From Novosphingobium sp. (GTDB lineage Bacteria; Pseudomonadota; Alphaproteobacteria; Sphingomonadales; Sphingomonadaceae): a stretch of 5,927 nucleotides of DNA. Below, in pieces: positions 1-5,927 of this stretch; the stretch's first letter is position 1; each line of letters opens with the position of its first letter. The notes beneath the pieces were generated by a model that was given only the letters and a program-made list of their open reading frames with translations, did not search any database and was not told the DNA's origin. Location: the NCBI GenBank assembly GCA_009885425.1, contig VFKS01000533.1, forward strand, positions 1 to 5,927, given 5' to 3'. The translations under genes and the position numbers were made by a program.

Positions 1-2
1 CC

Positions 3-2255
3 AAGCTCGCCAAGTACACCGGCGAGCTCTACCGCGGGCTGGAAGCCGAGACCGGGCAGGCAACCGGTTACCGTCAGTGCGGTTCGATCTCGATGGCGAC
101 CAATGCCGAACGGTTTGAGGAGCTGAAGCGCAGCGCCTCGATGGCCAAAGTGTTCGATCTGCCGGTCCATGTCGTAACCCCGCAAGAGATCAAGGACATG
201 GCCGGCATCGTCAATGTCGATGACGTGGTCGGCGGGATCCACATTCCCAGCGATGGCTATGCCAATGCAGTCGATATCACGATGGCCCTGGCCAAGGGCG
301 CGCGGAGCGGCGGTGCGCGGATTTTTGAGAACACCAAGGTTACCCGAATCCGCCATGACGGCACCCGCGCAACCGGAGTCGAAACCGCCGAAGGAACGAT
401 CGACGCTGACTATGTGGTGATCTGCGGCGGGATGTGGACCCGCGATCTTGCGGCCAGTGTCGGCGTGACTGCGCCGCTGCACGCCTGCGAGCATTATTAC
501 GTGCTGTTTGACGGGGTTGAAGGGATCGATCCCAGCCTGCCGGTGCTGCGCGATTACGACTATTGCGGGTACTACAAGTACGATGCCGGCAAATTGTTGG
601 TCGGGGCGTTCGAACCCAATGCCCGGCCGTGGGGCATGGACGGGATCTCCGAAGATTTCTGCTTCGATGAAATCGCCGGCAGCTTCGAACACTTCGAACC
701 ACTGCTGATGGACGCGATGCGCCGCGTTCCGGTCTTGGAAAACGCCGGCATCCTCAAATTCTTCTGCGGCCCGGAAAGCTTCACCCCTGACGTTCGCTAC
801 CACCTTGGCGAAAGCGCTGAGTTGAAGGGCTGTTTTGTCGCAGCGGGGCTCAATTCGATTGGCCTACAATCGGCTGGCGGTGTGGGCAAGGTGATGGCCG
901 AGTGGATCCGCGACGGGATCCCGCCGGCGGACCTGTGGACCGTCGACATCCGCCGCAACATGCCGTTTCAGAACAACCGAAAGTACCTGCGCGAACGGGT
1001 CACAGAAAGCCTCGGCCTGCTTTACGCGACGCATTATCCCTTCAAGCAGTATGAGACCGCGCGCGGCGTGCGCAAGTCAGCGATCCATGATCGGCTGGTC
1101 GCCGCCGGGGCCTGTTTTGGCGAGGCGTTCGGCTGGGAACGCGCCAACTGGTATGGCGAGGCGGGTTCATCGCCGCAGTATGAGTACAGTTATGGCCGCC
1201 AGAACTGGTTCGAAGCCAGCGCCGCCGAATGCAAAGCCGTGCGGGAAGCGGTGGCGCTGTTCGATCAATCGAGTTTCGCCAAGTTTCGTCTCGAAGGCCG
1301 CGATGCCTGCGCCGTGCTGAACCGGGTCTGCGCGAACGACGTCGATGTGGCGCCGGGCAAGCTGGTTTATACCCAGTGGCTCAACGACAAGGGCGGGATC
1401 GAAGCCGACCTTACCGTGACGCGCTTGAGCGAAAACGCCTATTTGATCGTCGGCGGGGCGGAGACTGAAACCAAGGATTTCAACTGGCTGAACCGCCACA
1501 CGCCGGATGATGCTCATGCGGTGCTGACCAACATCACTTCCGGGATGGGGGTCCTGTCGATCATGGGGCCCAATTCGCGCGCCCTGCTGCAGTCGCTCAG
1601 CCCCAACGACTTGTCTGACAGCGCGTTCGCGTTCGGGACCAGTCAAGAGATCGAGCTGGGCTATGCGATCGTCCGGGCCTCGCGGATTACCTACGTCGGA
1701 GAGCTTGGCTGGGAACTCTATGTGCCCAGCGAATTCCTCGCCGGCGTCTATGACGAGATTGTCGCTGCGGGCGCCGCCTTCGGCTTGAAGCATGCCGGTT
1801 ATCACGCGCTCAATTCACTGCGGATGGAAAAAGCCTACCGCCACTGGGGCCATGACATTACCGATGAGGACACCCCGCTTGAAGCTGGGCTTGGCTTTGC
1901 AGTCAAGCTGGACAAGTCCGGCGGTTTCATTGGCCGCGAAGCCTTGCTGCGGCAGAAGGAGGAAGGGCTGAGGCAGCGCCTCGTGCAGTTCCTGCTCAAG
2001 TCTGATCAGCCGATGCTCTACCATAACGAGCCGATCTGGCAGGGTGATCGGATCGCCGGATACATCCGCTCAGGAATGTATGCCCATACGCTCGGCGCGG
2101 CCTGCGGACTTGGCTATGTGACCGCTGCCGATGGCGGTGTGGTCGGCCCGATCCAGCCCGATGATTACGAGATTGAGATTGCCGGGGTGCGCTATCCCGC
2201 CACCGCCTCGCTCAAACCGCTTTACGACCCCACCAGTGCCCGGATCAAAGTGTAA
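3..2255 (+). CDS. FAD-dependent N-methyl amine dehydrogenase fused to GcvT-like folate domain (dimethylglycine/sarcosine dehydrogenase family), 5'-truncated by window edge
   Basis: The frame is open from base 3, giving 750 visible residues. The ATG at 93 is internal: the 30 codons before it already read as family sequence, with a TGYRQCGS stretch just upstream. The real start, the N-terminal GxGxxG FAD motif and any flavin-linking His are therefore outside the window; perhaps 60-70 residues are missing. Visible order: the rest of the DAO-type FAD domain (about 1-310, with its C-terminal Gly-rich FAD segment near 276-300), the FAO_M linker (about 311-390), the GcvT/aminomethyltransferase domain (about 399-650) and the GcvT C-terminal barrel (about 657-745). 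GcvT hallmarks are GGIEADLTV with the folate-contacting Asp (codon 1407-1409), YVGELGWELYVP (1692-1727) and SLRMEKAYRHWGHDI with the following TPLEAGL (about 1815-1892). Family members oxidise an N-methyl group using FAD and transfer the carbon to tetrahydrofolate as 5,10-methylene-THF. Dimethylglycine, sarcosine or another N-methyl amine cannot be distinguished here, nor can oxidase from electron-transfer-linked dehydrogenase. The stop overlaps the next start. Family assignment is firm; substrate is unknown. Confidence 0.93.
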   Translation, partial: KLAKYTGELYRGLEAETGQATGYRQCGSISMATNAERFEELKRSASMAKVFDLPVHVVTPQEIKDMAGIVNVDDVVGGIHIPSDGYANAVDITMALAKGARSGGARIFENTKVTRIRHDGTRATGVETAEGTIDADYVVICGGMWTRDLAASVGVTAPLHACEHYYVLFDGVEGIDPSLPVLRDYDYCGYYKYDAGKLLVGAFEPNARPWGMDGISEDFCFDEIAGSFEHFEPLLMDAMRRVPVLENAGILKFFCGPESFTPDVRYHLGESAELKGCFVAAGLNSIGLQSAGGVGKVMAEWIRDGIPPADLWTVDIRRNMPFQNNRKYLRERVTESLGLLYATHYPFKQYETARGVRKSAIHDRLVAAGACFGEAFGWERANWYGEAGSSPQYEYSYGRQNWFEASAAECKAVREAVALFDQSSFAKFRLEGRDACAVLNRVCANDVDVAPGKLVYTQWLNDKGGIEADLTVTRLSENAYLIVGGAETETKDFNWLNRHTPDDAHAVLTNITSGMGVLSIMGPNSRALLQSLSPNDLSDSAFAFGTSQEIELGYAIVRASRITYVGELGWELYVPSEFLAGVYDEIVAAGAAFGLKHAGYHALNSLRMEKAYRHWGHDITDEDTPLEAGLGFAVKLDKSGGFIGREALLRQKEEGLRQRLVQFLLKSDQPMLYHNEPIWQGDRIAGYIRSGMYAHTLGAACGLGYVTAADGGVVGPIQPDDYEIEIAGVRYPATASLKPLYDPTSARIKV

Positions 2256-2257
2256 TG
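2253..2257 (+). other. TAATG stop/start overlap: translational coupling of dehydrogenase and oxygenase
   Basis: The TAA stop of the FAD-GcvT gene (2253-2255) shares its last A with the ATG of the oxygenase gene (2255-2257). Upstream there is only a weak Shine-Dalgarno-like GGA inside GGATC at 2242-2246, with 8 bases between GGATC and the ATG. Terminating ribosomes probably restart here, which would tie production of the two enzymes together. The overlap is seen directly; coupling is inferred. Confidence 0.85.
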
Positions 2258-3505
2258 ACACAAACATCGAATGAGCTGATGCAGCGCCTCGCCGCCAACA
2301 CGCGGGTTGGCTACAGTTTTGAGCAGGAGTTCTACACCAGCGAAGCGGTGTTCAAGGCCGATTTCGAACAGGTGATCAGCAAGAAGTGGATCGTCGCCGG
2401 GCATGTTTCGCGGATCCCGAACAAGGGGGACTATTTCCTGTTCCGGATCGGCGCAGAGCAGATCATCGTGATCCGCGAGAATGAAGACAGCGTTCGCGCG
2501 TTTTTCAATGTCTGCCGCCACCGCGGATCGACCATCTGTTCGCAGGACAGCGGCAATGCTCCGCGACTGGTCTGTCCCTACCATGCCTGGACCTTCGGCC
2601 TTGATGGCCGGCTGCTGGCCGCGCGGTTGATGCCCGATGATTTCGACAAGGCGGAGAATAGTCTGTTTGCCTGTCACATTCGGGTCTTCCACGGACTTAT
2701 CTTCATCAACCTGAGCGAGGAGGAGCCCGACGACTTCGACGCAACTTTCGGTGATATGGGGCCGATCCTCGACTATCACGGCATTGCTGATGCACGGATT
2801 GCCTATGCCGGCAGCTATCCCACCGATGCCAACTGGAAGCTGGTCGTAGAGAACTTTTTCGAATGCTATCACTGCGTACCTTCGCACCCTGAGTTCTGCT
2901 CGATGCATGCCGCGGAATCGATCGTCGCGGTTGGGGCTGGCCCCAGTTCGGGGCCGGCCGACGCCATCGCCAGCTTCGCGCCAAAGCTTGAGGCCTGGGA
3001 AGCGCGGGCGGCGGCGCTGGGGCGGCCGATCGGCACTATCGATGAACCGCCCAGCAGCAGCCACCTGCGCCTGATGATGCAGCGGATGAACAAGGACGGC
3101 TGGGCATCCGAGACCCAGGACGGGAGCGCTCCGGCTCCGCTGATGGGCAAGCGCACGCAGCCTGATGGCGGACGGATGCATCTGAGCTTCAGCCCGTTCA
3201 CGCAAATCGTCGCGGACGATCATTTCGTGATCCTGTTCCAGTTCACGCCTCGCTCGGCGTTGCGGTCGGATGTCGAGATGATCTGGCTGGTGGATGGCCG
3301 GGCCAGTGCGGCTGAAGTCGATATCGACAAGATGATCTGGGGCTATCATGCCACAACCACCCAGGACAAAGTGATCACCGAAAATAATCAGGCCGGGATC
3401 ATGTCGAGCCGCTATCGTCCGGGCCGCTATTCGGACCAGGAAGGCAGCGTCATCAATTTCCAAAAGTGGTATCTGAACCAGTTCGGGCTGGATCGCGCCG
3501 AATGA
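2255..3505 (+). CDS. Rieske non-heme iron oxygenase alpha subunit, quaternary-amine (CntA/GbcA/stachydrine demethylase-like) type
   Basis: 416 residues, a usual length for this group. The N-terminal Rieske domain has a canonical C-X-H-X17-C-X2-H cluster site: C87, H89, C107, H110. The catalytic domain carries the mononuclear iron site in the segment ENFFECYHCVPSH: H206 and H211 are ligands, and D371 in TTTQDKVITENNQ is the likely third. The residue linking the Rieske His to the iron site is Glu203, where ring-hydroxylating dioxygenases have Asp. Glu is known at this place in carnitine monooxygenase CntA, and ECYHC is typical of glycine-betaine-type enzymes, so a quaternary ammonium substrate is more likely than an aromatic ring. 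Cytoplasmic, with no signal peptide. Residues about 225-305 form an Ala/Gly/Pro-rich variable insertion in the catalytic domain. The start ATG overlaps the preceding TAA, with only a weak GGA at 2242-2244 as a possible ribosome site. No reductase partner is encoded in the window. An aromatic-acid substrate remains possible; the family call is secure. Confidence 0.93.
   Translation: MTQTSNELMQRLAANTRVGYSFEQEFYTSEAVFKADFEQVISKKWIVAGHVSRIPNKGDYFLFRIGAEQIIVIRENEDSVRAFFNVCRHRGSTICSQDSGNAPRLVCPYHAWTFGLDGRLLAARLMPDDFDKAENSLFACHIRVFHGLIFINLSEEEPDDFDATFGDMGPILDYHGIADARIAYAGSYPTDANWKLVVENFFECYHCVPSHPEFCSMHAAESIVAVGAGPSSGPADAIASFAPKLEAWEARAAALGRPIGTIDEPPSSSHLRLMMQRMNKDGWASETQDGSAPAPLMGKRTQPDGGRMHLSFSPFTQIVADDHFVILFQFTPRSALRSDVEMIWLVDGRASAAEVDIDKMIWGYHATTTQDKVITENNQAGIMSSRYRPGRYSDQEGSVINFQKWYLNQFGLDRAE
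3502..3505 (+). other. ATGA start/stop overlap: translational coupling of oxygenase and MDR reductase
   Basis: The ATG of the MDR gene (3502-3504) overlaps the TGA stop of the oxygenase (3503-3505). As at the previous junction, a GGATC lies just upstream (3490-3494, 7 bases before the ATG) as the only weak ribosome-site candidate. This overlap is the main reason for choosing 3502 as the MDR start. Coupled translation is inferred. Confidence 0.82.
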
Positions 3506-4572
3506 CCATTCCCGCCGTCATGCGCGCGGTCCTGCTGACCGGCAACGGCGGGTTCGACAAGCTGGAACTGCGCGCTGATGTGCCGGTGCCAGGTCCGGGA
3601 CCAGGCGAAGTCCTGATCCGGGTCGGCGCAGCAGGGGTAAACAACACCGATATCAACACCCGGATCGGCTGGTATTCCAAAGCCGTGGCTGAGGCGACCG
3701 AACGCGGCGGAGCCACCGGCATCGCTGAAGCCGAGGACGACGGCTGGTCCGGCGCTGCTTTTCAGTTCCCGCGGATTCAGGGTGCGGATGCCTGCGGCCT
3801 GATCGTCGCAGTGGGCTCCGGCGTCGATCAGCGGCGCATTGGCGAACGGGTCCTAGTTGAACCTGTGTTCCGGGGAGATCGGCCCTTTGATGTCGTCTAT
3901 TTCGGTTCTGAAGTAGACGGCGGCTTTGCCGAATATTCCCGGGTCCCTGCCGTTCATGCGCACGCCATTACGAGCGGATTGAGCGATGCTGAATTGGCCA
4001 GCTTTCCGTGCGCTTACTCCGCAGCCGAAAACATGTTGACGCGAATTGCCCTTGTGGCCGGTGAAAAGGTGCTGATCACCGGAGCATCGGGCGGGGTCGG
4101 ATCAGCCGCAGTGCAATTGGCCAAGCGCCGTGGTGCCATTATCACCGCCATAGCAAGCCGTGACAAATTTGATGCTCTGCGCGAATTGGGTGCCGATCAG
4201 GTGATCCCGCGCGATGCCGATCTGCTGGCCTTGTTCGGCACTGGCCAGTTTGATGCCGCCGTCGATGTGGTTGGCGGGAACCAGTTTGGGGCAATCCTCC
4301 AAAGCCTCAAGAACGGTGGGAGATATGGTGTGGCCGGCGCGATAGCGGGGCCGATTGTCGATCTCGATCTCCGGACGCTGTACCTCAAAGACTTGCGCCT
4401 GATCGGCTGCACAGTCCTGGACCGACAGGTCTTTCCCAACCTGATTGGCTACATCGAACGCGGAGAAATCAAGCCGCTGGTTGCGGTCAAATTTCCGCTG
4501 GATCAGATTGTTGCGGCGCAGGAAGCGTTCCTGACCAAGCAGCATGTCGGCAAGATCGTCCTGACGCTCTAG
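3502..4572 (+). CDS. Zinc-independent medium-chain dehydrogenase/reductase (quinone oxidoreductase-like, MDR9-type)
   Basis: 356 residues from the ATG at 3502. That start is preferred to an upstream GTG at 3466 because it gives the ATGA overlap with the oxygenase stop and places the family's conserved MRAVLLTG stretch at residues 7-14; an ATG at 3520 is also possible. The N-terminal GroES-like substrate domain (about 7-155) includes GVNNTDINTRIGWYS (45-59) and FPRIQGADACG (89-99). The Rossmann domain (about 160-310) has the nucleotide loop GASGGVG (194-200). The second strand ends in ASRDK (218-222), basic with no acidic residue at its tip, which suggests NADPH over NADH. The zinc-ADH ligand positions read Asn (48) and Ala (95); only a Cys (170) is kept, and there is no four-Cys structural loop, so no zinc is expected. 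The overall pattern resembles, from memory, the CDD MDR9 subgroup, whose substrates are not defined. Such proteins reduce enones, quinones or carbonyls or oxidise alcohols. Its place in the cassette suggests work on a pathway carbonyl intermediate; this is inference. It has no flavin or iron-sulfur site, so it cannot be the oxygenase's reductase. Confidence 0.9.
   Translation: MTIPAVMRAVLLTGNGGFDKLELRADVPVPGPGPGEVLIRVGAAGVNNTDINTRIGWYSKAVAEATERGGATGIAEAEDDGWSGAAFQFPRIQGADACGLIVAVGSGVDQRRIGERVLVEPVFRGDRPFDVVYFGSEVDGGFAEYSRVPAVHAHAITSGLSDAELASFPCAYSAAENMLTRIALVAGEKVLITGASGGVGSAAVQLAKRRGAIITAIASRDKFDALRELGADQVIPRDADLLALFGTGQFDAAVDVVGGNQFGAILQSLKNGGRYGVAGAIAGPIVDLDLRTLYLKDLRLIGCTVLDRQVFPNLIGYIERGEIKPLVAVKFPLDQIVAAQEAFLTKQHVGKIVLTL
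4569..4572. other. CTAG palindrome shared by two convergent TAG stop codons
   Basis: The MDR gene ends with TAG at 4570-4572 on the plus strand. The permease ends with TAG on the minus strand, complementary to 4569-4571. The two coding regions overlap tail to tail by four bases, leaving no intergenic space for a conventional terminator between them. Confidence 0.9.
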
Positions 4573-5927
4573 CCCGGCGTTGCCGCCTGACGCGCCTGCT
4601 TCAGCCGATAACCGATCATGAAGCCGGCCGTAACCAGCACGCTCGTCCACAATTCGTCCCACAGGTCCGCCGACAGCGCCATCAGGGCAAGGACGCCTGC
4701 CATCCCGGCCATCGCGGCCCAGGTGCCATAGGGATGGAACCACATCTTGAGCTTGAGGGTTTCGGGCGCCTCGGCTTCGAGCTTGCCACGCAACCGCAAC
4801 TGCGCCCAGGCAATCAACAGATAGATGAACAGCATGATCGCACCCGATGAATTGACCAGAAAGTTGAAAACCATATCGGGCGAAAAGATCGACGCGGCGA
4901 GCGCTCCATAGCTGAACAGGCTGGCGATCAGGATCGCCCTGACCGGTACGCGGCGCTTGTTGAGCTTCACGCAGGAGGCGGGCGCATCGCCGTTCTGGGA
5001 CAGGCCGAACATCGCGCGGCTGGTAATGTAAATGCCCGAATTGAGGCAGGACAGGACCGCGACCAGAACGATCCCGTTCATCACCAGATCGGCCGATGGA
5101 TAGCCCATCACGCGCAGCGCATGGGCGAAGGGTGATACCCCCACAACGATCTCGTTCCACGGCACCACTGAGACGACCATCAGGATCGAAAGCACGAAGA
5201 ATATGAGAATCCTGACCGAAACCGAAATGGTCATCCGCGCGATGGTCTGCGTGCCTGCTTCGGATTCGGCGGCTGCCAAAGTGGCGATCTCGGCGCCGCA
5301 AAGCGAGAAGATCGTAGTCGCAATCCCGGCAAAGATCGCGGCGATCCCGGCGGGGGCAAAGCCGCCGTGGCTGGTCAGGTTGGCAAAGGTCGGTCCATCG
5401 GGCGATGTGATCCCGAACGCATAGGCCCCGGCGATCACGATGAATGCAATAATGGCGACGACCTTGGTCGATGCAAACCAGAATTCGAATTCGCCGAAAG
5501 ACCGCGCCGACATCAGGTTCACCGCGGTCAGCACAGCCATCAGGGTAACACCGATCTGCCACACCTCGAACTCCGGGAACCAGCCGTTGATGATCTTTGC
5601 ACCGGCGATCGCCTCGATCGCGATCACCACCACCCAGAAATACCAATAGAGCCAGCCGACCAGGAACCCGGCCCAATTGCCGACGCCCTCACGGGCAAAA
5701 TCGGGAAACGTCTGCACGCCCGGCATAGCCATGGCCATTTCGGAAATCATCCGCATTACCAGCAAGACCAGCAACCCTGCCAAGGCATAGCTGACCACCG
5801 CCGCCGGTCCGATCGCGCTGATCGCGCTTGAAGATCCAACGAACAGCCCAGCCCCGATTATCCCCCCGAAGGTGATCATCGAGACGTGCCGCGATTTGAG
5901 CGAGCGGCTGAGCTGCTCGGCGGCGCG
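4569..5927 (-). CDS. Amino acid permease, APC superfamily (GABA/amino acid transporter-like), 5'-truncated by window edge
   Basis: The frame is open to the right edge, giving 452 visible residues. The ATG at 5877-5879 is internal: the 16 codons before it read RAAEQLSRSLKSRHVS, the usual cytoplasmic lead-in (LKSRHV) to membrane segment 1. The true start is outside the window, probably a few residues away. Twelve hydrophobic segments are visible at about 17-39, 41-64, 86-114, 122-139, 149-170, 190-214, 235-256, 280-306, 327-346, 352-376, 402-419 and 424-440. Segment 1 holds GGIIGAGLFVGS, the broken-helix substrate site of the family, and segment 6 holds FSLCGAEIATLAAAES, its counterpart. These match the AAT/GABA-permease branch, inner-membrane proton symporters for amino acids. 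Substrate could be GABA, proline, alanine, an N-methylated amino acid or others; sequence alone does not decide. It converges on the plus-strand cassette and is not in that operon, so a functional link to it is only suggested by proximity. Confidence 0.92.
   Translation of the reverse strand, partial: RAAEQLSRSLKSRHVSMITFGGIIGAGLFVGSSSAISAIGPAAVVSYALAGLLVLLVMRMISEMAMAMPGVQTFPDFAREGVGNWAGFLVGWLYWYFWVVVIAIEAIAGAKIINGWFPEFEVWQIGVTLMAVLTAVNLMSARSFGEFEFWFASTKVVAIIAFIVIAGAYAFGITSPDGPTFANLTSHGGFAPAGIAAIFAGIATTIFSLCGAEIATLAAAESEAGTQTIARMTISVSVRILIFFVLSILMVVSVVPWNEIVVGVSPFAHALRVMGYPSADLVMNGIVLVAVLSCLNSGIYITSRAMFGLSQNGDAPASCVKLNKRRVPVRAILIASLFSYGALAASIFSPDMVFNFLVNSSGAIMLFIYLLIAWAQLRLRGKLEAEAPETLKLKMWFHPYGTWAAMAGMAGVLALMALSADLWDELWTSVLVTAGFMIGYRLKQARQAATPG

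Noticed and set aside
93..95. ATG at 93 as the start of the FAD-GcvT gene
   Set aside because: The frame stays open to base 3, its codons match the family (TGYRQCGS), no ribosome site precedes the ATG, and the FAD GxGxxG motif would be missing.
2939..2955. Inverted repeat GGCCCC-AGTTC-GGGGCC inside the oxygenase gene
   Set aside because: A six-base GC-only stem is easily produced by chance in GC-rich coding DNA. It sits in the variable Gly/Pro-rich segment and has no other sign of function.
2222..3463. Long minus-strand open frame of 413 codons opposite the Rieske oxygenase gene
   Set aside because: It is antisense to a gene with intact Rieske and iron-site motifs. The translation is rich in Arg, His, Asp and Pro with no recognisable domain, as expected of a GC-rich shadow frame.
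3589..3606. Short palindromic run around GGTCC-GGGACC near the start of the MDR gene
   Set aside because: It is explained by the codons of the conserved Pro-Gly repeat (PGPGPGE) that precedes the first strand of the MDR fold.
4576..4587. Small hairpin GGCG-TTGC-CGCC just after the MDR stop as a terminator
   Set aside because: It has only a four-base stem with no following T tract, and it lies within the permease coding sequence.
4102..5676. Long minus-strand open frame of 524 codons spanning the MDR gene and permease
   Set aside because: It runs antisense to the MDR Rossmann domain and out of frame with the permease on the same strand. Its translation is Arg/Asp/Gly-rich without a domain, while the permease frame gives twelve membrane segments.
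5877..5879. ATG (minus strand) as the start of the permease
   Set aside because: Upstream codons in frame encode LKSRHVS, the conserved lead-in to membrane segment 1, so the start is beyond the window edge.

Overview
The window is GC-rich (roughly 60% by eye), fully coding and free of intergenic DNA. Its gene families and codon style fit an alphaproteobacterium. A sphingomonad-like host (Sphingomonadaceae/Erythrobacteraceae) is my best guess, but it is an inference from style and not from a marker gene.

Layout: three plus-strand genes run head to tail and overlap each other. First is a fused FAD-dependent N-methyl amine dehydrogenase with a folate-binding GcvT-type half, whose start lies off the left edge (visible 3-2255). 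Second is a Rieske non-heme iron oxygenase alpha subunit of the quaternary-amine type (2255-3505). Third is a zinc-independent medium-chain dehydrogenase/reductase (3502-4572). The junctions are TAATG (1-bp overlap) and ATGA (4-bp overlap), so the three are very probably one transcript with coupled translation. A minus-strand amino acid permease of the APC superfamily (4569-5927, start off the right edge) meets them tail to tail, and both genes end inside one shared CTAG.

How they may work together (inference): the oxygenase has the bridging Glu seen in carnitine, glycine betaine and related oxygenases, where ring-hydroxylating dioxygenases have Asp. It would oxidise a quaternary N-methyl compound. 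The FAD-GcvT protein would then oxidise an N-methyl group of the resulting tertiary or secondary amine and pass the carbon to tetrahydrofolate. The MDR enzyme would act on a carbonyl or enone intermediate, and the permease could import the substrate or a related amino acid. The substrate cannot be read from the sequence. The ferredoxin-type reductase that such oxygenases need is not in the window.

No RNA genes, mobile elements, CRISPR arrays, promoters or convincing terminators were found. The long antisense reading frames are shadows of the real genes. I see a plausible, possibly uncharacterised betaine/N-methyl amine catabolic cassette, but no wholly new kind of system.
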